Source: an uncultured Lachnospiraceae bacterium
GTDB lineage: Bacteria > Bacillota > Clostridia > Lachnospirales > Lachnospiraceae
Reading direction: 5' to 3'
Assembly: GCA_947178115.1 (NCBI GenBank)
Contig: CAMWXF010000147.1
Span: forward strand, 1-5,505
DNA: 5,505 nucleotides
Shown here: one piece after another, positions 1 to 5,505 of the stretch
How positions within the stretch are numbered: the first letter of the stretch is position 1
Layout of the letters: each line of letters starts with the position of its first letter
Notes under the pieces: generated by a model
What the model was told of the DNA's origin: nothing
Seen by the model: the letters and a program-made list of their open reading frames with translations, nothing else
The model's database searches: none
Program-made: the position numbers and the translations under genes

Positions 1-428
1 TCCGGTTCTTCATAGTATGGATCGAAAAGATAAACACTGTCGCCTTCTATTCCCGTAAGCAATACATAGTGAGGAACATCCAGATACAGCCTTAAAATTG
101 CGACGCCTCCCTGCTGCAATGCTCCGACGATCTTACTGTTTTGTGCCAGACAGACGTTTTCACCGGATAGAAATTCACAAGAGATCGGAAAATTTTTCAT
201 CTGACCGAACTGGTTGAGCCAGTTGCTTAAAAACATCATGGCGGAAGCAGAAGTACCGCGTTTGCCGACTTCTCCTTCTTCATTATATGAATCCAGACAG
301 TACAGCATAATATATTTAATGATGTCGGGATAGATGACCTCCCGCTCGAACAAGTAGCGGATGGCATTGGTCAGAGCTACCGGACCGCAATCATATTCGC
401 TGGATTGGTAATTAAGTAAATTTTTCAT
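1..428 (-). CDS. C39-like cysteine peptidase-domain protein (3' end outside window)
   Basis: A minus-strand reading frame opens at 428 and runs without a stop through the window edge, giving 142 visible residues. The N-terminus carries a C39/papain-like cysteine peptidase signature: Gln8 six residues before Cys14 in DCGPVAL, then His120 in PHYVLLTG and Asp136 in FDPYY. This fits a Cys-His-Asp triad with Gln as the oxyanion residue, and the 16-residue His-Asp spacing is normal for the family. The Cys-His distance (106 residues) is longer than in the peptidase domain of bacteriocin-exporting C39 ABC transporters, which suggests a stand-alone C39-like protein, but any later domains are not visible. 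No signal peptide or membrane segment is seen, so the visible part is probably cytosolic. ATG at 428 is preferred over the in-frame ATG at 434 because AAAGGA lies 8 nt before the former and only 2 nt before the latter. Family assignment is fairly sure; substrate is unknown, and loss of proteolytic activity cannot be excluded. Confidence 0.8.
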   Translation of the reverse strand, partial: MKNLLNYQSSEYDCGPVALTNAIRYLFEREVIYPDIIKYIMLYCLDSYNEEGEVGKRGTSASAMMFLSNWLNQFGQMKNFPISCEFLSGENVCLAQNSKIVGALQQGGVAILRLYLDVPHYVLLTGIEGDSVYLFDPYYEEP

Positions 429-436
429 GCCCATTT

Positions 437-442
437 TCCTTT
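437..442 (-). promoter_or_regulatory. Ribosome binding site of the C39-like gene
   Basis: Read on the minus strand this is AAAGGA. It sits 8 nt before ATG 428 and only 2 nt before the in-frame ATG at 434, so it decides the start in favour of 428. Confidence 0.6.
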
Positions 443-463
443 GTATTTATCGTAATTGTAGAA

Positions 464-492
464 AATATACATCGCATTGCTTTTTTTGTCAA
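464..492 (-). promoter_or_regulatory. Sigma-A promoter of the C39-like gene
   Basis: On the minus strand, TTGACA (492-487, 6/6) is followed by a 17-nt spacer and TATATT (469-464, 5/6). Transcription would start near 457, leaving a leader of roughly 30 nt before the ATG at 428. The peptidase gene therefore appears to have its own strong promoter, back-to-back with that of the transporter operon. No TG extension precedes the -10 box. Confidence 0.75.
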
Positions 493-528
493 GGTTATGC
501 TATACTAAGTCGATTGCTCAATGAGAAT

Positions 529-557
529 TTGACAAAAAATATTGACAATGGTATTTT
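529..557 (+). promoter_or_regulatory. Possible overlapping second promoter (TTGACA-N17-TATTTT)
   Basis: A second exact TTGACA (529-534) lies 13 bp upstream of the main one. Seventeen nucleotides after it comes TATTTT (552-557), a 4/6 match to the -10 consensus. The two candidates overlap, so they could be alternative polymerase positions. The poorer -10 makes this one the weaker choice; the extra -35 may simply be chance in an AT-rich region. Confidence 0.35.
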
Positions 558-570
558 ATGGCAGTATAAT
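542..570 (+). promoter_or_regulatory. Perfect-consensus sigma-A promoter of the ABC importer operon
   Basis: TTGACA (542-547) and TATAAT (565-570) both match the housekeeping consensus at all six positions, with the optimal 17-nt spacer. Transcription should start near 577 and give a leader of about 87 nt. A natural promoter this close to ideal is expected to be strong by default, so control, if any, would be by repression. It drives the solute-binding protein gene and probably all downstream genes. Confidence 0.85.
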
Positions 571-663
571 TCCATACAAAACCTAGTTTGTTAGTAGGAA
601 AAGTTGCAGCGGTGCGGTCTACGACAATATATGCTGCATACACTTCGGAATGGAGGAGAGCTT
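571..663 (+). other. 5' leader of the importer operon
   Basis: About 87 nt lie between the predicted transcription start (near 577) and ATG 664. Two weak inverted repeats are visible: ACAAA (576-580) with TTTGT (587-591), and TGCAGC (605-610) with GCTGCA (633-638) around a 22-nt loop. I do not recognise a riboswitch, T-box or leader peptide, and no T-run follows either stem. The leader is in frame with the binding-protein gene from a TTG at 604, but that start would bury the lipoprotein signal peptide. Confidence 0.4.
652..658 (+). promoter_or_regulatory. Ribosome binding site fixing the start of the binding-protein gene
   Basis: GGAGGAG ends 5 nt before ATG 664. This strong site, plus the lipoprotein signal peptide that begins exactly there, makes 664 the start rather than the in-frame TTG at 604, which would add 20 residues ahead of the signal peptide. 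Confidence 0.85.
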
Positions 664-2355
664 ATGAAAAGAATTACGAGAAGATTACTGAGTCTGCTGA
701 TGGCAATCGCCATGATTGGCATCGTGACGGCATGCGGCGCTTCCGGTAATGGCGGAAACACTGCGGCGACAGATGGTATCGCAGCGGATGGTGCAGCTTC
801 CGCGGCAGACGGCGAATCGGCAGGACCCGCTGAGGCCGCAGAGGGGGAGAAGATCATCAATATCGGCGTAACAGACAGTCTCGGCGGGGTGAATCCGTTT
901 GCAATTGACCAGACAGAGATCAATAAACATGCAATGGATCTGATGTTTCTGCCTTTGATGGAACTGGATAAGGATCTGAACTTTCAGGGAATGTTGGCGG
1001 ATTCAATCACTACAGAGGACAATATGCATTTCGTCGTGCATATAGATGATAAAGCGACGTGGTCCGATGGTACACCGGTCACGGCTTATGATGTGGAGTA
1101 TTCCGTACTGCGTTATGCCAGCCCGATCGTGGCCAATTCCACGTTGCTGTTATACGCTTTTGAAGGAACAGACGATGAGACCGGTTTTGTGGAAGAGGGC
1201 GCTACCTCTATGGCAGGACTTACCGTACTGGATGAGAAGACGATTCAGTTTAACGCTAAGTATCCGATGGCGCTTACCACATTCCAGAACAGCTATGGCA
1301 GATATCTGCATATCCTGCCAAAACATGTGATCGAGAAGTTCGGAGAAAATGAATTGATTTCCAATGATTGGTTCAATCGTCCGGACGTGATCAGTGGACC
1401 CTATTTCCTGACGGATTATGACGCAGATCATTATATTTCCTATACAGCGAATACGGATTATTGGAAAGGCGCGCCGAAGATCGACAAGCTGAACTTTAAG
1501 ATCGTGGACGGAAGTCAGATATATTCCGGACTTCAGTCAGGCGAGATCGATATCACGCAGCATACCATGACGGCGATTCCGCAGGAGGATTATGAGAGTA
1601 TAGAAGCGCTTAAGAACGTAACGGTAATATATGGTTCTCCGGTGACGAACCAGTCGGCATTTATTCAAACGGCTAATATTTCTGACGAGAGAGTGCGGCA
1701 GGCGCTTATATATGCGATCGACAGACAGCAGCTTGTGGATCAGCTTTTAAAAGGACACGGAGAAGTCGTAGACGGATTCCTGTCTTCGGCAAGTCCGTTC
1801 TATGATTCTGCGATTGTACCGATTGAATACGATCCGGAAAGAGCGAAGGAGCTTCTGGAGGAAGCCGGATGGGACAGCACACAGGTGCTCCGTTTCTATG
1901 TAAATTCCGGTGATAACACCTTTGTAAACGGTGTTCAGGTTATCGCGGCACAGTGGGCAGCGGTTGGAATTAATGCAGAGATTACAACAGTAGATCTGGC
2001 CACACTGATGTCAATAGCGGGCACTACGGATTATGATATTATGGCAGTGCAGTATACTTATGCGCCGGTAGATCCTTATCCGGATGTAGCATGGCTGTTA
2101 GGCGGTGAGGGAAGCTGGACGGGATATTATGATGACGAAGTTTCAGCGGCGTTAGAAGGAACCCAGAAGGCAGGCAGCGTGGATGAGATTAAAGGATTTT
2201 ACGCTGTCGTGGATAAGAAGATGCAGGAGGAGGCCCCGATGTTCTCAGTCTATGTGGTCAGCGCTCAGGGTGCCGTGAACAACCGCGTTGTAGGTGCGCA
2301 GCCCAGTGTATACGGATTCCTTAATGATGTTCAGAACTGGGATGTTACAGAGTAA
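664..2355 (+). CDS. Peptide-type ABC importer, family 5 solute-binding lipoprotein
   Basis: This 563-residue protein is the extracellular ligand receptor of the importer encoded downstream, belonging to the DppA/OppA-type family (SBP_bac_5). The N-terminus is a lipoprotein signal peptide: basic residues (MKRITRR), a hydrophobic stretch, and lipobox VTAC with Cys24 as the lipidated residue. It should be anchored to the outer face of the membrane. Residues 25-63 are a flexible Ala/Gly/Asp/Ser/Glu-rich tether. Family hallmarks follow: WSDGTP at 133-138 with TAYDVEYS just after it, and VRQALIYAIDR at 344-354 followed by the usual YDPERAKELLEEAGW block. Length is normal for the family. It is the first gene after a perfect promoter and is followed by both ATPase genes. 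The ligand cannot be read from sequence: oligopeptides or dipeptides are most likely, but relatives bind nickel chelates, sugars or other solutes. Family assignment is near certain. Confidence 0.95.
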   Translation: MKRITRRLLSLLMAIAMIGIVTACGASGNGGNTAATDGIAADGAASAADGESAGPAEAAEGEKIINIGVTDSLGGVNPFAIDQTEINKHAMDLMFLPLMELDKDLNFQGMLADSITTEDNMHFVVHIDDKATWSDGTPVTAYDVEYSVLRYASPIVANSTLLLYAFEGTDDETGFVEEGATSMAGLTVLDEKTIQFNAKYPMALTTFQNSYGRYLHILPKHVIEKFGENELISNDWFNRPDVISGPYFLTDYDADHYISYTANTDYWKGAPKIDKLNFKIVDGSQIYSGLQSGEIDITQHTMTAIPQEDYESIEALKNVTVIYGSPVTNQSAFIQTANISDERVRQALIYAIDRQQLVDQLLKGHGEVVDGFLSSASPFYDSAIVPIEYDPERAKELLEEAGWDSTQVLRFYVNSGDNTFVNGVQVIAAQWAAVGINAEITTVDLATLMSIAGTTDYDIMAVQYTYAPVDPYPDVAWLLGGEGSWTGYYDDEVSAALEGTQKAGSVDEIKGFYAVVDKKMQEEAPMFSVYVVSAQGAVNNRVVGAQPSVYGFLNDVQNWDVTE

Positions 2356-2377
2356 TTAGCGGTCATTTGACATCGCA

Positions 2378-2412
2378 TTTGTGTCATAGGAAAGTGCGTC
2401 CTATGATACAAA
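2378..2412 (+). repeat. 14-bp intergenic hairpin between binding-protein and ATPase genes
   Basis: The arms 2378-2391 and 2399-2412 pair over 14 consecutive positions (one G-U pair, 2383 with 2407), around a 7-nt loop, AAGTGCG. The stem is moderately AU-rich and no T-run follows on either strand, so it does not look like an intrinsic terminator. It lies 22 nt after the binding-protein stop and 11 nt before the next gene's ribosome binding site. Hairpins in this position in binding-protein operons commonly protect the upstream mRNA from 3' decay or reduce read-through; that role is inferred here. A palindromic protein-binding site is an alternative. Confidence 0.7.
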
Positions 2413-2436
2413 ACGGGTGCGCAGGGAGGGTGTGCC

Positions 2437-3417
2437 ATGGCACATTTGCTGGAAGTGGAAGACCTGACAACAGTCTTTCGCGGAGATTATGGAAGAAATA
2501 TCAGTGTTGATCACATAAGTTTTCATGTGGATCAAGGGGAAGTAGTCTGCATTGTCGGAGAATCCGGCTGCGGCAAAAGCGTCACATCACTGTCTATCAT
2601 GGGATTATTAAGGAGGGGCGGAGCTGTCACGGACGGCTCTGTCCTCTTTGACGGTAAGAACCTTCTTACTATGACGGAAAAGGAACTTGATCAGATCAGA
2701 GGCAATGAGCTGACTATGATCTTTCAGGACCCGCTCACATCGCTGAATCCGGTATTTACCGTGGGAAGCCAGATTACGGAGAGCATCCGTACCCATATGC
2801 GGTTATCGAAAGAAGAAGCAAAAATGCGGGCGGAGGAATTGCTGGTGCAGGTAGGCATGCCGGATGCCGCAAAGACAATGAAGAAATATCCGCATACGTT
2901 GTCGGGCGGTATGCGGCAGAGGGTCATGATTGCGATGGCGCTGTCATGTAATCCGCGGTTGCTGATTGCAGATGAGCCGACCACCGCATTGGATGTGACG
3001 ATTCAGGCACAGATCATGAAGTTGCTGAAAGAGCTTCAGCAGGAGCGAGAGATGGCCATGATATTGATTACCCATGACATCGGACTGGTTGCCAACACGG
3101 CGGATCGGGTGCTTGTGATGTATGCGGGCCAAGTCATAGAGGAGGCGTCTGTGGAGGAGATTTTTGCAAATCCGAAACATCCCTACACGCAGGCGCTGCT
3201 TCGGACAGTACCTACGATCAGGGATGATGCAGACAGGAGGCTTCAGGCGATTCCGGGCATAGTGCCGGAGAGTTATGATGATATTACGGGGTGTCGATTT
3301 GCCGACCGCTGCCCCTATCGCCGGGAAGAGTGTAGTAAACCCCAGGAAGCATACTCGTTTGGCGAGGGACATACGGCGAGATGTATTGTGGCGAAGGAAA
3401 CGCGGCAGGCAGAGTAA
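2437..3417 (+). CDS. dppD: Peptide-type ABC importer ATP-binding protein, DppD/OppD type
   Basis: This 326-residue cytoplasmic ATPase is one half of the motor pair of the importer. All nucleotide-binding motifs are intact: Walker A GESGCGKS (41-48), Q-loop Gln97 in FQDPLTSLNP, signature LSGGMRQR (155-162), Walker B LLIADEP (175-181) with catalytic Glu180, D-loop ALD (184-186), and switch His213. The C-terminal region is the extension typical of oligopeptide/dipeptide ATPases, with HPYTQALL (248-255) and four cysteines (286, 292, 299, 316) in the C-x5-C-x6-C-x16-C arrangement. In structurally studied relatives such cysteines hold an iron-sulfur cluster. Length is normal. The start is supported by GGGAGGG at 2424-2430, 6 nt before the ATG. 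It lies 81 nt after the binding-protein gene, across a hairpin, and 57 nt before the second ATPase. The D/F assignment rests on gene order and overall look; the substrate-based name (dpp versus opp) is a convention only. Confidence 0.93.
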   Translation: MAHLLEVEDLTTVFRGDYGRNISVDHISFHVDQGEVVCIVGESGCGKSVTSLSIMGLLRRGGAVTDGSVLFDGKNLLTMTEKELDQIRGNELTMIFQDPLTSLNPVFTVGSQITESIRTHMRLSKEEAKMRAEELLVQVGMPDAAKTMKKYPHTLSGGMRQRVMIAMALSCNPRLLIADEPTTALDVTIQAQIMKLLKELQQEREMAMILITHDIGLVANTADRVLVMYAGQVIEEASVEEIFANPKHPYTQALLRTVPTIRDDADRRLQAIPGIVPESYDDITGCRFADRCPYRREECSKPQEAYSFGEGHTARCIVAKETRQAE

Positions 3418-3464
3418 AAGGATGCGAAGTCCGGAATTTACATGATATATGGGAATCGGCATTT

Positions 3465-3470
3465 GGAGGA
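3465..3470 (+). promoter_or_regulatory. Ribosome binding site fixing the start of the second ATPase gene
   Basis: GGAGGA ends 4 nt before ATG 3475. The longer in-frame start at ATG 3442 has only a weak GGA upstream and would add 11 residues (starting MIYGNRH) that are not part of the family's usual N-terminus, so 3475 is preferred. Confidence 0.75.
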
Positions 3471-3474
3471 AATC

Positions 3475-4548
3475 ATGTTGGATGAAAAGAAGATACCTCT
3501 GATTCAGGTTGAGAATATGAAGAAATATTATCCGGTCAAGGGCGGTATCATCACGCATACAACCGGATATGTCAAGGCGGTGGACGGTGTAAGTTTCTCA
3601 GTCATGCGAGGGCAGACATTGGGACTCGTGGGCGAGTCCGGCTGTGGCAAATCCACTATTGGAAGACAACTTGTAGGATTAGAGATACCCACGGAGGGAA
3701 AGATCTATTACAACGGCTGCGATCTGGCAGAACTGCAGAAAAATAAAAAAGAGATGCAGCGTATTCGGACAAAATTGCAGATGGTATTTCAGGACCCGTA
3801 TTCTTCTCTGAATCCGAGAAAGCATATCTATGAGATATTGGCACAGCCGATGCTGTATCATCATATTTCAGAGAAAAGTACTGTAGAAAAGGACATCTTG
3901 AAAATATTGGATATGGTGGGGCTGCCGAAGACGGTGCTGGGCAGGTATCCGCACGAGTTTTCGGGAGGACAGCGGCAGAGAATCGGTATAGCCAAGGCAC
4001 TGTCACTGAATCCGGAATTTATCGTTTGCGACGAGCCGGTCAGTGCACTGGATGTGTCCATTCAGGCGCAGATTTTAAATCTTTTGAAGGAGCTGCAAAA
4101 GGAACTTGGATTGACATTATTGTTTGTAGGACACGGGCTGGGCGCCGTTAACTATGTCAGCGACCGGATCGCGGTCATGTATCTGGGCAAAATCGTGGAA
4201 TACGGCGAAGCTAAGGAAATATTCAACCAGCCTGTGCATCCATATACGAAGGCTTTGCTGGAGGCGGTTCCCGTACCTGATCCCAAGGAAAAAGAGCGGG
4301 GACGCAGGCTGCTGCAAGGCGAGATCGGAAGCAGTATGAATCCGCCGTCTGGCTGTAGATTTCATCCTCGCTGCCCATATGCGGAGGAAAAGTGCAGGAA
4401 AGAAATTCCGACGCTGTATGATACGATGCGAACAAAGAGGAAATCAACGCAGACAGAATTACAGGCTGCGGGATTGAAGAGCGATAGCTGTCATATGGCG
4501 GCATGTCCGGTAGTGATATCCGACAGGAAGGAGGACGATCATGGGTAA
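3475..4548 (+). CDS. dppF: Peptide-type ABC importer ATP-binding protein, DppF/OppF type
   Basis: This 357-residue ATPase is the partner of the DppD-type subunit in the cytoplasmic motor. Motifs, numbered from ATG 3475: A-loop aromatics Tyr18/Tyr19 in KKYYPVKGG, Walker A GESGCGKS (53-60), Q-loop Gln106 in [10 protein letters not shown], signature FSGGQRQR (162-169), Walker B FIVCDEP (182-188) with Glu187, D-loop ALD (191-193), and switch His220. The KYYPVKGG opening, [10 protein letters not shown] and [13 protein letters not shown] are typical of the F-type subunit. The C-terminal domain has HPYTKALL (255-262) and cysteines 294, 300, 307 and 344, a likely iron-sulfur site. Two oddities: the segment after the switch His reads GHGLGAV rather than the usual SHDLSVV, and the third and fourth cluster cysteines are 36 residues apart instead of 16 in the partner, with a basic/polar insert near 317-338. 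The gene overlaps the permease gene by 8 nt, implying translational coupling. It looks functional. Confidence 0.93.
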   Translation: MLDEKKIPLIQVENMKKYYPVKGGIITHTTGYVKAVDGVSFSVMRGQTLGLVGESGCGKSTIGRQLVGLEIPTEGKIYYNGCDLAELQKNKKEMQRIRTKLQMVFQDPYSSLNPRKHIYEILAQPMLYHHISEKSTVEKDILKILDMVGLPKTVLGRYPHEFSGGQRQRIGIAKALSLNPEFIVCDEPVSALDVSIQAQILNLLKELQKELGLTLLFVGHGLGAVNYVSDRIAVMYLGKIVEYGEAKEIFNQPVHPYTKALLEAVPVPDPKEKERGRRLLQGEIGSSMNPPSGCRFHPRCPYAEEKCRKEIPTLYDTMRTKRKSTQTELQAAGLKSDSCHMAACPVVISDRKEDDHG

Positions 4549-5488
4549 ATATATATTGAAGCGTATTTTGATCGCGATTCCTGTTTTGGTCGGTATTACA
4601 ATTATTGATTATGTCATTATGTGTCTGGCGGGAAGTCCGCTTGAAATGTTACAGGGACCGCGAGTGTCGGAAGCGGCTGTGGAAGCCAAGAAAATCGCGC
4701 TTGGGCTGGATCAGCCTGTCTATGTGCAGTATTTTGTCTGGCTGGGACAATTATTACATGGCAATCTCGGATATTCCATGAAATCATATCAGTCGGTGAG
4801 CTCCCTGATCGGCAGCCATATCGGCCCGACACTTCTTCTGATGGGCGTATCCTTGATCGTGAGCCTGATTATGGCTGTTCCGGCGGGAATATACAGTGCG
4901 ATTCACCAGTATTCGAAAGGAGATTATGCAGTGGTGACGGCTTCCTTTCTGGGAAGCAGTGTGCCGGGGTTTTTCCTTTCGTTATTGCTGATCTATATTT
5001 TTACCGTGCGTCTAGGCTGGCTGCCCTCCGGCGGTATGACAACATTGGGAACAGAGGGCGGTGCCTCAGATGTGGTGAGACATATGGTTATGCCTGTGAT
5101 TGTGCTTGCATTTTCTATGGCGGGCAGCAATATCCGCTACATCAGAAGCGCCATGCTGGAAATCTTACAGCAGGATTATCTGCGAACTGCGCGGGCGAAG
5201 GGGATCGGACGTTTTAGGGTGATCAATAAACATGCGCTGCGGAATGCGCTTGTGCCCATCATCACAGTGATCGGCATGGAGATTCCGGTACTTTTCGGCG
5301 GCGCGGTGATCATAGAACAGATTTTTTCATGGCCGGGGCTGGGGCTTATGACTATGAGTGCGATCAGCAACAGAGATTATCCTGTGATTATGGGTGTATG
5401 TCTCTTATCCGCGATCGTAGTGCTCGTAGCGAATCTGATTACGGATATTCTTTATGCATTGGTAGACCCTACCATTCAGTTGGATTAG
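4541..5488 (+). CDS. dppB: Peptide-type ABC importer permease, DppB/OppB type
   Basis: This 315-residue integral membrane protein forms half of the transport channel. It starts with the DppB/OppB-type [17 protein letters not shown] segment (first helix about 9-29). A large extracytoplasmic stretch (about 31-95) follows, with LGLDQPVYVQY and GNLGYS. Five more helices are judged by eye at about 97-120, 132-156, 182-200, 240-258 and 285-306, giving six in all. The cytoplasmic EAA-type loop that docks to the ATPases is at 213-240 (YLRTARAKG, then HALRNALVPI). FSWPGLG (262-268), DYPVIMG (279-285) and the terminal ILYALVDPTI are further family hallmarks. Length is normal for the subfamily. The ATG at 4541 has AAGGAGG at 4528-4534, 6 nt upstream, and overlaps the end of the second ATPase gene by 8 nt. 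The next gene begins 12 nt after its stop. B-type rather than C-type is supported by the N-terminus and the long first periplasmic-type loop. Confidence 0.94.
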   Translation: MGKYILKRILIAIPVLVGITIIDYVIMCLAGSPLEMLQGPRVSEAAVEAKKIALGLDQPVYVQYFVWLGQLLHGNLGYSMKSYQSVSSLIGSHIGPTLLLMGVSLIVSLIMAVPAGIYSAIHQYSKGDYAVVTASFLGSSVPGFFLSLLLIYIFTVRLGWLPSGGMTTLGTEGGASDVVRHMVMPVIVLAFSMAGSNIRYIRSAMLEILQQDYLRTARAKGIGRFRVINKHALRNALVPIITVIGMEIPVLFGGAVIIEQIFSWPGLGLMTMSAISNRDYPVIMGVCLLSAIVVLVANLITDILYALVDPTIQLD

Positions 5489-5493
5489 GAGGG
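5487..5493 (+). promoter_or_regulatory. Ribosome binding site of the next gene
   Basis: AGGAGGG overlaps the permease stop codon (TAG, 5486-5488) and ends 7 nt before an ATG at 5501. This is the clearest evidence that another gene starts at the window edge. Confidence 0.75.
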
Positions 5494-5500
5494 CTTGCAG

Positions 5501-5505
5501 ATGAA
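5501..5505 (+). CDS. Start of the next operon gene, presumably the second permease (DppC/OppC type)
   Basis: Only ATG and two further bases are inside the window. The start is supported by the strong ribosome binding site at 5487-5493 and by the 12-nt gap after the permease gene. A peptide-type importer needs a second, different permease subunit, and none has appeared so far, so a DppC/OppC-type product is the obvious expectation. No product sequence is visible; the identity is inference from context only. Confidence 0.55.

Noticed and set aside
477..506. Possible third plus-strand promoter with extended -10 TGCTATACT (498-506)
   Set aside because: The -10 is good, but the -35 is poor (TTGCTT with an 18-nt spacer), and it lies upstream of a perfect promoter for the same gene; it may still be weakly active.
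604..663. TTG at 604 as start of the binding-protein gene (20 extra residues)
   Set aside because: AGGA lies 4 nt upstream, but the added residues would precede a perfect lipoprotein signal peptide, and ATG 664 has a far better ribosome binding site.
591..930. Minus-strand open frames opposite the start of the binding-protein gene
   Set aside because: Ala/Pro/Ser-rich or Cys-rich products that mirror the low-complexity linker; they overlap the strong plus-strand promoter leader and have no supporting signals.
2367..2372. TTGACA in the gap after the binding-protein gene, as an internal promoter
   Set aside because: No acceptable -10 box lies 16-18 nt downstream; TATGAT at 2402-2407 is 29 nt away and is part of the hairpin arm.
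2378..2412. Intrinsic terminator after the binding-protein gene
   Set aside because: The stem is good, but no T-run follows on either strand and essential importer genes lie downstream without a promoter of their own.
3442..3474. ATG at 3442 as start of the second ATPase gene
   Set aside because: Only a weak GGA precedes it; ATG 3475 has GGAGGA at ideal distance and gives the usual family N-terminus.
2944..3558. 204-codon minus-strand open frame opposite the ATPase genes
   Set aside because: It lies antisense across the end of one gene and the start of another with clear family motifs; its product shows no recognisable domain and it looks like a shadow of the coding strand.
1..5505. CRISPR array, tRNA/rRNA, insertion sequence, phage or attachment sites
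   Set aside because: No regularly spaced repeats, RNA-gene signatures, transposase or recombinase coding or terminal inverted repeats were seen; the region reads as ordinary chromosomal metabolism/transport.

Overview
The window looks like chromosomal DNA of a low-to-moderate GC Gram-positive anaerobe, most likely a clostridium of the Lachnospiraceae type. This is inferred from strong AGGAGG-type ribosome binding sites, near-perfect sigma-A promoters, a lipoprotein-anchored binding protein with a long Ala/Gly/Asp linker, and the general look of the proteins. Genus and species cannot be read from the sequence.

Layout: (1) Positions 1-428, minus strand: the N-terminal 142 codons of a C39-like cysteine peptidase-domain protein whose 3' end lies beyond the window edge. 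(2) Positions 429-663: a divergent control region. It has a near-consensus promoter for the peptidase on the minus strand, a perfect-consensus sigma-A promoter (TTGACA-N17-TATAAT) on the plus strand, a second TTGACA 13 bp upstream, and a leader of about 87 nt. (3) Positions 664-5505, plus strand: an oligopeptide/dipeptide-type (Opp/Dpp) ABC importer operon. Its genes are a family 5 solute-binding lipoprotein, a DppD/OppD-type ATPase, a DppF/OppF-type ATPase, a DppB/OppB-type permease, and the first bases of the next gene, presumably the DppC/OppC-type permease.

How the genes work together: the lipoprotein captures the ligand outside the membrane and passes it to a heterodimeric permease. The two different ATPases power transport from the cytoplasm. 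All plus-strand genes are closely spaced or overlapping and no classical terminator is visible between them, so they are probably one transcription unit. A 14-bp hairpin without a T-run lies between the binding-protein gene and the first ATPase gene. It is a good candidate for uneven expression, with more binding protein than ATPase and permease.

Nothing here is clearly a new system. The points most worth checking are the divergent pairing of a C39-like peptidase with a peptide-type importer, the tandem promoter, the intergenic hairpin, and two sequence oddities in the second ATPase.
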